Origin: Zingiber officinale
Taxonomy: Eukaryota > Streptophyta > Magnoliopsida > Zingiberales > Zingiberaceae
Direction: 5' to 3'
Assembly (NCBI RefSeq): GCF_018446385.1
Contig: NC_056005.1
Location: 43,219,461-43,283,460, forward strand
DNA length: 64,000 bases
Shown: piece by piece, positions 1-12,414 of the stretch
Layout: each line of letters opens with the position of its first letter
Numbering within the stretch: position 1 is the stretch's first letter
Notes under the pieces: generated by a model
What the model saw: the letters and a program-made list of their open reading frames with translations, nothing else
Database searches by the model: none
Told to the model about the DNA's origin: nothing
Position numbers and translations under genes: made by a program

Positions 1-3
1 TAG

Positions 4-156
4 GCAGTTATCCATTCCCTTCCTGATTCTTGGGAAACGATGAAACAGAACCTGACCCATAGTGAGAGTATCAAGACTTTCACTGATGTCTCACGCCATG
101 TGGAACTTGAGGCGGAGAGGATTGAATCCGCAAGGATTTCGGGTCAAGCTTTGTAG
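4..156 (+). pseudogene. copia gag fragment (UBN2-like), C-terminal half
   Basis: The frame starting at base 4 reads a gag-like stretch: a bulky 'LPDSWE' motif typical of the middle of copia gag, then a charged helix ending in a TAG stop at 154-156. The zinc knuckle that should follow in the same frame is found at 282 in another frame, so a frameshift separates them. Gag would form the particle that packages element RNA. It is broken here and starts outside the window. Confidence 0.6.
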
Positions 157-281
157 CTGAAGGTTCTGGTTCCAAGAATAAGAACAAGTGGTTTAAGAAA
201 GGAAAGGAGGCTAAAGCTATTGCTACGAAAAACCAAATCAAGAAGAAAGGAAAAAAATATGGACAAAAACCTAAGAGCAGG

Positions 282-1640
282 TTGACTTGCTTCAACTGTG
301 GCAAGAAGGGCCATTTTGCTCGGGATTGTACTGAGCCTAAAAAGGTAAATCCATTTTTGTCTTCTTTCCACGAGCAATATGTTGCAAGTACAGTATTGTT
401 AGCTGATCCGTATCCTTTGTGGATTGTAGATTCAGGAGCAACAAACCACGTAGCTCGTGATCGAGCTACATATGTGGAGTACAGTCGGGTACCAGCTGGC
501 AATAAATGGATATATGTAGGAAACAATGCAAGAATTGAAGTCAAAGGAATTGACACTTGCAAGCTCAACCTACGTGGTGGAGGCAGCTTGTTTCTACATG
601 ATGTCCTGTACGCTTCTGAGATTCAACGAAATCTGGTTTCCGTTATTTGTCTTCTTGATTTAGGTTATAATGTAAATTTTTATAGCCGTTGTGTGGAACT
701 TCGAATTAATTCTATGTTAATTGGATATGGTTATGTAACAAATGGTTTTATAGTTCTTGATGTAGAACCAAATAATAATAGTTGTTTTTCAAACATTGCT
801 CTTACTAGTAATGCTGATGTTAATGATGAAATTTGGCATGCTAGATTGGGATATATAGGACAAGAATGAATGAATAGATTAGCTAAGGAGGGCCTCTTAG
901 GCACTCATGCTAAGATTAATTTATCTATATGTGAGCATTGTCTTGCTGGAAAGACGACTAGGAAACCATTTGGTAAGGCTATTAGGGCTGAATCACCATT
1001 GCAATTAATGCATTCGGATATTTGTGGTCCGAAGAATATGAAGGCTAGAAATGGGAGTTCTTATTTCATTACATTTATCGATAACTTCATATGTTTTGGT
1101 CATGTGTATTTGATTTCTCACAAATCTGAAGCATTGGATTGCTTTATTCGTTACTTGAATGAAGTTGAGAATGAATTAGAACGTAAGGTTAAAACCTTGC
1201 GCATTGACCGTGGAGGAGAATATTTGTCTGATCAGTTCAAGACAATGTGTAATGAGAAAGGGATTATTAGACAGCTAACTATCCCTGGAACTCCACAGCA
1301 AAATGGGGTTGCTGAAAGAAGAAATAGGACTCTTCTTGAAATGGTTAGGTCTATGATGGCGCAGGCTAATTTGCCAATCTCCTTTTGCGGAGATGCATTA
1401 TTAGTTGCGACCTATATACTTAACAAAGTGCCTTCAAAGTTAGTTCCATCTACCTCATATGAACGTTGGACAGGCAGAAAGCCGGATTTGAGTAATCTGA
1501 CACTTTGGGGGTCAGCTGCCTATGTTCATGATAAGACTCACGAATATGGAAAATTAGGACCTAGAGGTAAGAAGTGTATCTTTATAAGGTACTCTAAGAC
1601 TTCTAAGGGTTATGTTTTTATTGGTGAGCGACAAGATTGA
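282..1640 (+). pseudogene. copia zinc knuckle, protease and integrase region
   Basis: One frame, broken by a TGA at 867-869 and ended by a TGA at 1638-1640. It opens with a CX2CX4HX4C knuckle (CFNCGKKGHFARDC), then the protease active-site motif WIVDSGATNH near 420. It continues with the pre-integrase HxxxH/CxxC finger (H near 840, C-E-H-C near 930) and the integrase core. Core acidic residues are visible in HSDICGP (near 1015) and in DRGGEYLS (near 1206), followed by the NGVAERRNRT motif near 1303. The product would cut the polyprotein and insert element cDNA. The stop between finger and core makes it non-functional. Confidence 0.85.
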
Positions 1641-1775
1641 ACCATCTCTGAGATAGAGTCAAGAGATGCTACTTTTCTAGAAACTGAGTTCCCAACACGA
1701 GGTGAAGTTGATAAGACAATTTCTCTATATGAGATAGAGGGGGAGGATAATGTTCCTTTATCAACAAACCAGGAG

Positions 1776-2821
1776 ATGCCTGAATCTAGTCAACCGAGTG
1801 GGAGTAATTTGTCATTGAATGAGTCAGTTTCTCAACAGTCTAACCTTCGAAGAAGTAGTCGTCAGATTATTCCTCGGAGAAGGTTTGATATTGAGAATGA
1901 GGCATTGATGGTTCTCCCAGTTGATGATGAGGAACCTCAAACAGTTGAGGAAGCTTTAAGCAGCTCAGTTAGAAAAGAATGGAAAACTGCAATGGATGAA
2001 GAAATGGAGTCAATGAGAAAGAATAAAGTTTAGGATTTAGTCGATCTTCCTCCAGACCGAAGGGCTATTGGGAATAAGTGGATTCTCAAAGTAAAGAGGA
2101 AAGCAGATGGATCGATTAATCGATACAAAGCTCGATTGGTTGCAAAAGGATATACCCAAATGAAGGGTATTGACTTTGAAGAGACATTCTCCCCAGTTGT
2201 GAAGTTTGTGTCAATACATATCATCCTAGCTATAGTAGCATACTATGACATGGAATTACATTAGATGGATATAAAAATGGCTTTCCTTAATGGTAATCTT
2301 GACGAAGAAATCTATATGGTACAACCAGAAGGTTATGTTGCTGAAGGCCAAGAGAAAAGAGTATGTAGACTTTGGAAGTCTATATATGGGCTAAAACAAG
2401 CGTCAAGAAAATGGAACATAAGATTTAATAAAGTAATATTATCTTATGGTTTCGAAATGATCAATGAGGATCATTATATTTACCTAAGAAAGGAAAAAGG
2501 AAAGCTTGTAATTTTATCATTATATGTTGATGATATGCTAATAGCTGGAAGTGACATAAAGAGTGTGATAGAAGTCAAAAGTTGGCTTTATCACAATTTG
2601 ACATAATAGATATGGGAGAAGCAGAGTACATCTTAGGAGTGAAGATCGTTAGAGACCGATCAAAGAGGCTTTTGGGTTTGTCTCAAGAAGCTTATATCAC
2701 TAAGATGCTACAATACTTCAATATGTCAGATTGTAATATTGAACAGACGCCTATAGCAAAATGTACTGTTTTAAGTAAAAGTATGTATCTCAAGACTCCT
2801 GACGAAATAGCCGAAATGTAG
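1776..2821 (+). pseudogene. copia reverse transcriptase
   Basis: The region resembles RVT_2 of copia elements. Visible motifs are [12 protein letters not shown] near 2077, [10 protein letters not shown] near 2130, MDIKMAFLNG near 2265, YGLKQASRKW near 2386 and the catalytic LYVDDML near 2521. TAG stops at 2031-2033 and 2262-2264 interrupt it, and the frame shifts near 2580. After the shift an ILGVKIVRDRSKRLLGLSQ stretch identifies the end of the copia RT. The enzyme is dead but the family is clear. Confidence 0.88.
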
Positions 2822-2851
2822 AAAAAATCATATGCCAGCGCTATTGGTAGT

Positions 2852-3436
2852 TTGATGTACACTATGTTGTGTACTCGTCCCAATATAAGCTATGTTGTTA
2901 GCTTAGTTAGTCGTTTCCAGTCAAACCCAGGATCGAGACATTGGAAAGCGGTGAAGAGGATATTCAGATATCTTAAAGGAACAGCTGATTATTGTCTCTG
3001 TTTCCAAGGATCAGATATGAGCCTTAGTGGCTACTAAGATGCAGATTGAGCAGGGGACCTTGATGACAGGAAATCCATATCTGGCTATGTCTTCTTGCTG
3101 AATGGCGGCGCCATCTCATGGAACAGCAAGAAGCAGGCTTGTGTAGCCTTGTCGACAATGGAAGCTGAGTATGTGGCTTGTGCAGCGGCTGTGCAAGAGG
3201 TTATCTGGCTAAGAAGGTTCCTGAAGCATATGAAGATTGCTGAGGATAGTGGGAGTCCTGTTATTGTGTACTGTGACAGTCAAGCTGCGATAGCTTTTTC
3301 CAAGGATCCTAGATATCGCAGCAAAGGCAAGCATATAGAAATTAAGTATAATTTTGTAAGGGACATTGTTGACAAGAAAAAGGTTATTCTTGAGTACATC
3401 CCTACACGAAATATGCTTGCTGATCCTTTTACTTAG
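2852..3436 (+). pseudogene. copia RNase H region
   Basis: This follows the RT in the shifted frame. Recognisable pieces are CTRPNISYVVSLVSRFQS near 2873, a broken stretch with TAA and TGA stops near 3035 and 3046, [11 protein letters not shown] near 3104, STMEAEYVA near 3153, and a YCDSQAAI motif near 3270. The frame ends at 3436 with ADPFT instead of the usual continuing tail. RNase H removes the RNA strand during element reverse transcription. Several key acidic residues are still present, but the frame is broken. Confidence 0.85.
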
Positions 3437-4844
3437 CCATTGACTAAAGAGTCATTTCATGGGCATATGAAGTCTTTGGGACTTTGAAGAATGTAACAAT
3501 TGTAAAGACATTTTGATAAATGAAAAATGTCATGATCTATTCAGTGTATATGTCTTGGTTACATTCGAATAAAAGTCTCGATAAGCATGTTGGCAGATTG
3601 GGATTTGTCCACTCACATGGGTAATCATCTCTATTTGTTAAGTACGAATAGAGATAAGACCGTTGCTTATGGGACAACTTATGTAGCTGTGAATAGAGAC
3701 ATACCCATAAGTTAAGGTCGCCTTGATATTTGTGTCAAGATGAGATCATTTGTGTAATGATTGGAGTAAATGCACTCACCATTTACTGAATCTGCTTGAA
3801 GCCATATTAGAATTCATATGTTGAATTCAGGAATAGACATTGGGAATGCCTAGATCGAAATTTGTACGATGTTAAATTTGGGAAAAACATGCGCTCTTTT
3901 TGGTAAAGAGAATAACATCGTAGCATGTGATTCATACCACATGTGCTATGGCGACAAGAAGGGTAGTAGGAGAATGGATCCCTGCTTCTCTACTATGTGA
4001 GACCCTTGAGATTATAAGTTAATATCGATTTTATTCTAAGTGACTATTTAGCTGTCTACTTGAAGTTCTGATCAGTGTCTGCTACTTTAACATGTTTCCT
4101 ATTGGCTATGGATGATTCAGTCTATAGAGCATAACTAGGAAAGCGACTGCTTAGAATGAATAGATTCTAGCTAAAAAGGAAGATTAAGATTGATTTACAT
4201 CTGTGACATTTATTCACTGGTACCGGTTACATTTTTAGTTCAGTACGTAAAATGTAATTGTGAATAATTTGTTTGATTGGAGATGTTGAACATGCTCTTG
4301 ACATATGGTCAATATGAGGGATTAGAGATGTTCATGATGATATAAATAATTTAATCTGGGGTAAAAGCAAGCCATTTATGTCTTTGATTCGTTCTATGGA
4401 CATTTATGTCTCTGATTTGTTCTATGGAGCAGCTAAGTAAGGTGTGACAATCTTCTTAGCAATTGAATGCTCACTGTGCTTGCTGTTGCACGAACCATTT
4501 TCCCTAATGTATGGAATGGATGTTCTTATTTGGTCTTTGTGACTAAATTTTGCTCTGGTCTTCGTGACTTGATCCTCATAAAAGTCTACGTGACTTATTT
4601 GGTCTTTGTGACTAAATTTTGCTCTGGTCTTCGTGACTTGATCCTCATAAAGTCTTCGTGACTTATTTGGTCTTTGTGACTAAATTTTGCTCTGGTCTTC
4701 GTGACTTGATCCTCATAAAGTCTATGTGACTTATTTAGTCTTTGAGACTAATTTCGCTCTGGTCTTCGTGACTTGATCACCTTATAGTCTATGTAACTGA
4801 TATGGTCTATGTGACCATATGGATTGACTTGGACGAGTGGGAGA
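3437..4844 (+). other. copia 3' untranslated region with hairpin repeats
   Basis: No coding frame lies between the RNase H end and the LTR. From about 4530 to 4820 there are about four copies of a unit near 68 bases, built from GTC-loop-GAC inverted repeats. The region ends in a purine run (gtgggaga) at 4838-4844 that would serve as the polypurine tract priming plus-strand synthesis. Confidence 0.7.
4530..4820 (+). repeat. Tandem array of GTC...GAC inverted repeats
   Basis: Six short inverted repeats share a GTC-(5 bases)-GAC core with different flanking pairs: TTGGTC/GACTAA at 4530, AAGTC/GACTT at 4582, 4650 and 4718, TTAGTC/GACTAA at 4735 and ATATGGTC/GACCATAT at 4800. Copies near 4557, 4624 and 4693 pair less well. 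They are embedded in a unit of about 68 bases. Confidence 0.75.
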
Positions 4845-5203
4845 TGTTGGACGTTTAGGCGTTACTGGAGGCGAAAGGGTTCGTCCCTTTCGCTGCTGCA
4901 AACGCCAGGGAGACGAAGGGGTGTCCTTTCCCCTTCGTCTTCCTCAGCCTTCTTATTTAAGGTGCGTCCAAGCACAGATCCAAGTTGAGGGGAAGAGCGA
5001 GCAAGCGACCAAGGTTATCAGAGGAGTAGCGGAAGTGATCGTGTGCAAGCAAAGGGAGAACATCAGTAGGTTGGGATTTGGCTCGTGAACCTTGAAGCGC
5101 TTTCCGGCAGCTCCGTGATCGTGCTTCCGACAGCGGCAATCTCTTCATCGATATACGTCTTCGATTGCGGTTCTTCAGAAGATCACTATGAGTGATTATC
5201 ACA
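4845..5203 (+). repeat. 3' LTR of the copia element
   Basis: It begins TGTTGGACG directly after the purine tract and is GC-richer than the tail before it. It contains an A/T stretch (cttatttaaggtgc near 4950) that could be the promoter. The end is placed at a CA near 5203, where sequence composition changes to A/T-rich DNA. The 5' LTR is outside the window, so the right boundary is approximate. Confidence 0.55.
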
Positions 5204-5430
5204 TTATTTATTTAGGTTTAGTTTCATGCTCTAGCAGTGATTAAAGAATTAACTTACAGAAAACTTTTTATGAATGTTTAGAGACTCCTCGGAGTTTAAA
5301 ATAAACCAAAATGACATGTTTAAGGGGCAGAACAAGTAATATTGGTGGGGCATAGTTAGTAGCTAGGGAGTTAATTGAATTAATTTTTCCAAAGTTTTCA
5401 TGTTAGCCTAGGTATAAGATCCGGATCCGC
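5204..5430. other. Spacer between copia LTR and carA leader
   Basis: A/T-rich sequence with no coding potential. It should contain the carA promoter, but I see no clear TATA box. Confidence 0.4.
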
Positions 5431-5680
5431 TGATTTCTTTTCGCCTGCCCTAAAAACGCCGACGGCTTCACCACACCTGCCGATCTCGACGGAGCTGGCG
5501 ATCGTGCCTGGAGGTCCGGCCAAGCAACACACCACGCCGGAGGGGGGCACGGAGATCGGAAGCTGAGACCTTTGACGATCCTATCGGCGGCGCGATACAG
5601 AGGGCGAAAAGCCGCCGACGGGGGGCACGGGAAGGAGAAAGGCAAGTACTCCCCTCTATGATTGATATGAGATCTGTGAG
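5431..5680 (+). promoter_or_regulatory. carA: carA 5' leader exon (non-coding or partly coding)
   Basis: A GC-rich block abruptly follows A/T-rich DNA and ends at a strong donor, GTGAG|gtaagaa (intron from 5681). The matching acceptor is cttcacag at 7371-7378, two bases before the first coding ATG of exon 1. The transcription start is estimated from composition only. The first ATG of this leader (5658) reads through the splice in frame with the main start, adding 8 residues. Confidence 0.6.
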
Positions 5681-7379
5681 GTAAGAAATCGGTAACTAAG
5701 AGAAATTTCTAGGGCTGTGTTGTTGCCGATTGATGGAGCGTGAGATGATTCGATTTCTTTCCATGAGGTTCTTATTTCGGATTGAGGGATTCTGTGATGG
5801 TCTTGCTTCGTTTCGTGTTCCTATGAGGTTCTCGTTTTGATTTGTGCCTTCCTTGATGTTATTGATTCAGTTGGTGACTCTTAATGGATTTCTGCAAGAA
5901 TTTGGATGTTGCAAATTTTCTCTTTGCTTTGTTTCAGATTCGAGAGATGTTGTTTAGAATTGGTGATTGTTTTGCTTTCCTGTGTGGTTTTGATTCACGG
6001 ATTAATTGGTTTCCCCATGGTTTCTTGCACTATCCTTCAAGAGGTCTCTCCGAATGAGGTTGGGCTTTTACCTGAGCGGTATAGATTTGATGATTTAGGT
6101 AGGGATTTATGATGTTTTGCTTCTTCCTATTGTTTTCGGAAGTTTTGGAGCAGATCGTTGATAGATTAAGGTTTGATTGGAGAAGTTTTTCATTTTCTTA
6201 TTGCTTCTGATTAGTGGACTGATTGCTGATGGAAATATGACCTTGGGATGGAGATGTATGTTTTTTTGTTATTGGTTCTGAAAATCTGGATTGGGTTTAT
6301 GGGGACTAAGTTTTGATTGATGATGTATTCTTGGAATTTTCTCTAATGCTGTCGTGCGCAGATTTTTGATAGAATTAGACATAAGAATGAGGATGTTGTG
6401 CTCTTTGTTGTTGATTTTGGAATTCTGGATAGGGGTTTGATGGTTTCCTTGTGTTGCTGGAATTTCGGGACAGTTTTGGATATGATGAGTTGATTTTAAG
6501 CTGTGATGGTTTCTTGGTGTTGCTGGTATTCCAGGGACAAATTTAGGGGAATTTGAGTTAGAGTAGTTTAAGTTGTTGATGTTTTCATCGTATCCTAAGG
6601 ATGCTTAGAGGTCTTTACTGCTCCCTTTTGGTATTGGGATGTTTTCTTTGATTTTTGATGATATATGGATAGTATATGCACTACTTGGGTTTGAATTGTT
6701 GTTGAGCTTGTTTCTTTTGATTTTGAATTGCTAAAACATAACTTGGAAGTTTACGATTAGAACTGGTAGGATGCACCTCATTTTTTTTAATATATGTTCT
6801 AACGTGTTGTATCTAGCCAAATTTGATACTATGACCTAATGAAGACGTCAATGTGTGTAAGCTTAATTTTTGAAGGAATGGATTATGTTTCGTTTTCAAG
6901 ATTGCAAGGTTTACAAATAAATGGATGAATATATGCTCCTATTGGTTTCTCATGAAGTAAAGAGGTTTACAGAATAAAATGGAATGTGTTATAAATATCA
7001 TATGGATTGACTATGTTTTTTATTTATATGAGGCTAATTGGGTGAGTATAAGCATATGTGGTGATAGTACGGGTTGGGTGCCCCGGGATGAGCTCCGGGG
7101 AGGGCCCTTCCAAAACATGACTGATACTGTAAATCTATGGTTGATACTGTAAGTTATGACTGTTATTGTAATTTATGCTAGCTTCGGCTATATGACTGCA
7201 TGTTCTCTAGTTGGGGCGCCTCTAGGGTCATGAGACTGATTGACTGGCTCAAATAGTGGTTACCGGATGTGTGACATACCCACCCATATTAGCTATTTAC
7301 ATATTGTATTTTCCTTCTTTATTCCGTTTTGAGTTTACGCTCACGTGTAGTTATTCTTCTTTGCTTGCGTCTTCACAGT

Positions 7380-9716
7380 ATGATGTCGTGCCCTTTTCCA
7401 ACCTCCATTGATGCCCTTGCCAAACCAAGGGCGCTCCGTGCTGTTGCCATGGAGAATCCGCCGCTTGCCTTCCCCAAGGACAACTCGCTCCTCTCGCTTC
7501 ACACGTTCGTGAAACCGTATGCAACCCAGTCTAAAAGATTGGGCAAGGTCCGATTTTTGGACTCCATTCCTTTACCTTTTCCATTATGATGATATGTTAA
7601 TGATTTACATTTTTATTTCTTAACGTAGTTTCTTTTAGAATGAGCAATTAATTTTTTTCCTCCTTTGGCAGATGCAAATGCAGTGTCTTCATCAAGAGAT
7701 GGCAGGGAATAGTACACTGCATACAGATTATAAGGGGGGAGGTAAGAGATCAGTGGTTTGATGAATTTAGTGGTGGTTGATATTTCAATGCAATATTTAA
7801 GAAACTCAACATTTCTTGCGCGCTTGTTGCTTTATTGGTGTTCAAGAGACTTGATTTTTTTTTTAAAAAAAACCGTTTATGGAAAACAATATACAGAACA
7901 GAGGCCATGGACAAAATTTGATGCCAGGCTTGTACTTGAAGATGGTTCTGTATGGAGAGCAAAGTCTTTTGGTGCATCAGGAACACAAGTTGGTGAAGTC
8001 GTGTTCAATACATCTTTAACAGGGTAATTTGGCCATTTTTTGAAGGTGCATTTACACAGCAGTTGCAACCCTACAGCCAAGTTTTGAATTGTAGAACTAC
8101 CAACTTAAATGAGATCTCTTACATGTCTCTCTCTCTTTTGTTTAGTGATATTAATTATTTCTTTCCCAACTGCATTACACATGTTGAGTAGCAATATTCA
8201 ATTTAAGTAATATAAATTGTGTGGTAGGATTTGTAATGAGGGAACCCTCCTCACTTGTGAGCGCAGCTGATATGTTAAACTTGTTAGAACTGGTCTTTCT
8301 GGTTTAATTAGCATGTTTCAAGCTGGTAGCTGCTAGTAAGTTAAGTTCAAATGCACCAGGGGACTGTTGAAGTCAAATTTTGACTGTCAAATCTAACTTC
8401 ATTGAATATTTTTGTATGATTAAGTTTAAGTTATTCTTTGTTTGTCTTTTTGAGCTCAAATGTTATGTGCCTCAATTCTGAAACCTGGCAGTAGTAGCTG
8501 TATTAATGGATTCAAAATTTACAAAAGAATTAAATTATATTGATCACTGTTAACTAGTTGGGTCTAACTAATCTGAAGTATGCACTATATACGGACTAAT
8601 TCTTTCTCCAGTTAATATCCTTTTTCCTACAATGTGCTTGTTTTTTTTCTGTGTAATATTAGGAGAATAATGCAAACAGATGGTGGTCATTTTGTCCATT
8701 GATCCAAGAACATGATTTATTTACATTGAAATTAGTTGGGTTATTCTCTGACAAGTTGAAGTGCTTTTCGCCATTGTAATACTCTATATTGTTGTTTCCA
8801 TAATCTATAATGTTGTCAAATTATAGGCTTTTCATACTGATGCTCATGTTTCAATAGAAAATGTTATTTTGAATTGAATAGGTATCAGGAGATTCTCACT
8901 GACCCCAGCTATGCTGGTCAATTTGTTCTGATGACAAATCCTCATATTGGGAATACTGGTGTCAATCCTGGTGGGTGAATTATATTTTGAATGGTACTAT
9001 CCAATTATTTGGCATAATCTGCATCCTCAAATGTCAGGAATGTGTGATCTATGATCTTGCAGATGACGAGGAATCTAGTCAATGCTTCCTTGCTGGTTTG
9101 GTCATCAGAAACCTAAGCATTTGGTAAAATCCAATATATTGAATTTGTATGCATGTATTATTGATATAAGTATTAGCTCTTCCATTACTAATTTCTTCTA
9201 GATTTCTTAATTAGCACTTCAAACTGGCGATGCACAGAAACTCTCAGCGATTATTTGACAAATAGGAATATCATGGCCATATGTGAGAAATGTCTTACTC
9301 TCTCCCATTAACTTGGTCATGGCCATTTAATTCACTTGTGTGATGGTGCAGATGATGTGGACACTCGTGCCATTACAAGAAGGCTGAGAGAAGATGGGAG
9401 TCTTGTTGGAGTCTTAAGCACTGATGAGACTCAAACCGATCAAGATTTACTGGAAATTGCCCGCAAATGGAAAATCATTGGTAGGATTGTGCATCAGCTA
9501 TAATCTCATCTAGCTTAAGTAAATATTGTTCTTATTTCATTATCCATGAAAATTATTTATCTGATCTATATAAATCATCAGTTGCTTTTAGCACCTGTTG
9601 CTGTTATTTCATTCTTGTTTTTTAAATAAAGACATACTGATGCTCTAAATTATATATCTATGCTATTTTCCTTTTTTGTTTTTTATTAGTTTGATTACTT
9701 CATTCTCATGTTTAGT

Positions 9717-9771
<55 letters not shown>

Positions 9772-12145
9772 TTATTTATTTATTTCACACACAAAAAAAA
9801 ATACAAGTCAGCATGGTTCATGAAAATTCTTATGTTGTGTTGGAACCGATGTATTACATGCAAATGGATCAGTAGTTTGAAGTTTGCCTTTAGCCTAGAA
9901 ATAACTAGAATAGACCTTAATGTGGGAGACTCAGAAATGAAGGTTATATGTGTAAGTATAAGCTAATTCTTTTTTCTAGATTGCTTGCTCGCTGGTTTGA
10001 TCATACGCGATGTGTTATTGTAGTAAAAACAATGTTGAAATTGGAGTTAGTTTTGATGATAATGGGTGGCTACTTGATGAAATCAATGTGAGATGGATCA
10101 GTTTTGACTTTCAATTTCACGAATGGGAACAATCTTTTCTTTTGCAGGTGTGGATTTGATAAGTGGTGTTTCATGTGAGACCCCATACGAGTGGTCGGAG
10201 AAAACAAACACACAATGGGAATTCAACAAAGATCAGAATCTTGCCAAAAGCTTTCATGTTAGTGTGATTGTCTATACCCATGATATGAATTCATTGTATT
10301 ACTATTACTTCTTTTTTTAATTGTTTTCTGTCCACAGGTTGTTGCATATGATTTTGGAATAAAGCATAATATTTTGAGGCGGTTGTCATCTTATGGATGC
10401 AAAATCACAGTTGTGCCTTCGAAGTGGCCTGCCTCTGAAACACTAAAGATGAATCCTGATGGTGTTCTTTTTAGCAATGGCCCTGGAGACCCAGCTGCAG
10501 TTCCATATGCTGTAGAAACAGTGAAGGAAATAATTGGTAAAGTTCCTGTTTTTGGAATTTGCATGGGCCACCAGTTGCTTGGGCAGGCATTAGGTGGCAA
10601 GACATTCAAGATGAAGTTTGGTCATCATGGTGGAAACCATCCAGTTGGGAACCTTCGTCAAGGACGTGTTGAGATAAGTGCACAGGTTTGTTTATTGAAC
10701 CAAAGTTAAGTTTTAACTCTGTACTTTGCTTCTTGAAGTTATATTCATGATTTTTTTCCCCTCTTAGCATCTAGTGCTTTGATTTAAGTGCCGCATATCA
10801 TTTCAATTTTTACTATGGAGCTAGTGAGGGCCTCCTCTCCCTTTGGTTCACCTCTTGATATGCATGGAAAGGCCTTTAAAAGAATATAAGCTTCGCATAC
10901 TGTCCTATCCTTTTGGAGCCACCTCAGTTGTTTGGCAACTTGACAAATTCCACCTTCCAAGTAGAACTCAGCATCAGCGTGGCTCCTCGGCATTGGTTTG
11001 GCTGACGCCTTGTGTTCTGCTGACCAAGTCTCTCATTCCCAATTCCTACTTCGCTTGCAAACTATGGTACTTGAGGCGGAAGCTTACCTTTGTGTTGGCA
11101 CTAAATTTTTACTGTTCTTGTGCTTGTGTTTGTTTTTGTTGCTTGAGTTGCTATTTTTGGTTGCATGAGTTTCTTGTTTTTGTTTTCCTTTAATGGCTAA
11201 TACAGTTACTGCCTTCCTGGGTCTACCAGAAAGATGCTAGGTGAATTGGTAGAGAATGAATGACTAGTAAAGTAGATACTACATGTAAGACGTCTTCTTA
11301 CCACTTCCCGCTAGCTGCAATTTCATTTCTGGTTTGGTAGTTAGAATAAATTTTCTTTCTGGAGGAGTATTTATCTTTTTGTTTGTTGAATTTGAAGGTA
11401 GTATCTATAGTTGGTTTGAAAGTTTCTTTCCTTCTGATATCTGTTTTTTTTTAAATTTCCTGGCAGAACCATAATTATGCTGTTGACCCTGCATCCCTCC
11501 CTGTTGGAGTTGAAGTAACTCACATAAATCTTAATGACAAAAGCTGTGCTGGTCTTGCTTGCCCAGAGCTAAAACTGATGTCCCTTCAATACCATCCGGA
11601 GTCTTCTCCTGGGCCCCATGACTCCGACCCAAGTAAGAACTAAGCAAAATGTCTTTCTTTTCCTTAAAATCTTCAGTCGCTAAAATTTATGCCCGGTATC
11701 TTTAATAAAACTGCTGACCAGATATTGCATGACAGAACCAATCCTAATCAACCTGCAGGGGAATTATCTACAAGGAATCTGTCAAAATCATATGGATCGA
11801 AACCTCAAACTTCACTATTAAAATGTCAAATTCCTGTAGATATTAAGCTAGTGCATTGTGCATTAAAAATGCCGACAGCTTCAGCAATATGTAGAATCAT
11901 CTATTAGGAGAACAACAGTTTCAACATCTTCTATAAAAATGGATCAAATCTAAAATGACCATCAAACAAAATATCAATGCAAGACTTTAGGTTGTCTGGT
12001 CATGTTTCTCTCTCAGAAATGAAATTGTCCTTGAAAATGACATGATAAGAGATTCATCCACACAAATATTCTGAAATTTTGTTTTTTTCCTTGTGTGGCA
12101 GCTTTCGGGGAGTTCATTGAGTTGATGAAGGCAAATGAAACATAA
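7380..12145 (+). CDS. carA: Carbamoyl-phosphate synthase small subunit, plastid
   Basis: The glutaminase subunit hydrolyses glutamine and passes ammonia to the large subunit to make carbamoyl phosphate for arginine and pyrimidine synthesis in plastids. Eleven exons with GT/AG introns and consistent phases: 7380-7547, 7672-7741, 7897-8023, 8882-8970, 9063-9123, 9215-9282, 9352-9480, 10148-10257, 10338-10685, 11467-11632 and 12102-12145. They give 459 residues, normal for the plant family. Residues 1 to about 80 form a transit-peptide-like leader. The small-chain domain starts near [10 protein letters not shown]. The class I glutamine amidotransferase domain holds the nucleophile Cys349 (GICMGH, codon at 10560), His433 and Glu435 (QYHPE). 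Exon 2 is the least certain. A Cys replaces the usual Ser at the exon 5/6 joint. The start could also be 7383 or, after leader splicing, 5658. Confidence 0.95.
9719..9768 (+). repeat. (TA)n microsatellite in carA intron 7
   Basis: An uninterrupted run of alternating T and A of about 50 bases, followed by TTTA repeats, lies inside the intron between exons 7 and 8. A reading frame across it is an artefact of the repeat. Confidence 0.9.
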
Positions 12146-12414
12146 ATGTTCAATCATGCAATAATTCAGACGCGTAATCTTAGAGGAATCTTGGTTATCT
12201 TAAAGTACCACAACATGCGTGTGCTGAAAAAAGTCTCTTCTACTAGTACCATGTTAGTATCTATCTATGTTGATTATTTTCTGTTGTTTGAGGTGCTAGT
12301 TTTTTGGTTGTCTTCTCATGGGTTTTGTTTTCTCCATTAAAATTATTGACTATGAAGAATTTAATGAGTTTTTTACTGTGTTAATCTAAGCTATGTTCAT
12401 CTGAGTTTCAGTAG
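12146..12414 (+). other. carA 3' untranslated and downstream region
   Basis: T-rich sequence after the carA stop codon (TAA 12143-12145). I see no canonical AATAAA, so the transcript end is not defined. Confidence 0.4.

Larger units (their letters stand above)
1..5203 (+). mobile_element. Ty1/copia LTR retrotransposon, 3' part, decayed
   Basis: Domains run in copia order on the + strand: gag zinc knuckle, aspartic protease, pre-integrase/integrase, reverse transcriptase, RNase H, a long untranslated tail, then one LTR. Integrase before RT is the Ty1/copia order. The 5' LTR and start of gag lie outside the window. The reading frame is broken by in-frame stops near 868, 1638, 2031, 2262, 2819, 3035, 3046 and 3434 and by a frame change near 2580, so no polyprotein can be made. 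The right end (about 5203) is my estimate from a CA dinucleotide; without the 5' LTR it cannot be fixed. Confidence 0.9.

Noticed and set aside
80-568. Minus-strand open frame of 162 codons at the left edge
   Set aside because: It lies antisense to the copia knuckle/protease region and shows no family motif. The + strand explains the sequence.
9676-9966. Open frame across the (TA)n run
   Set aside because: Codons are mostly the repeat (Ile-Tyr) inside a carA intron.
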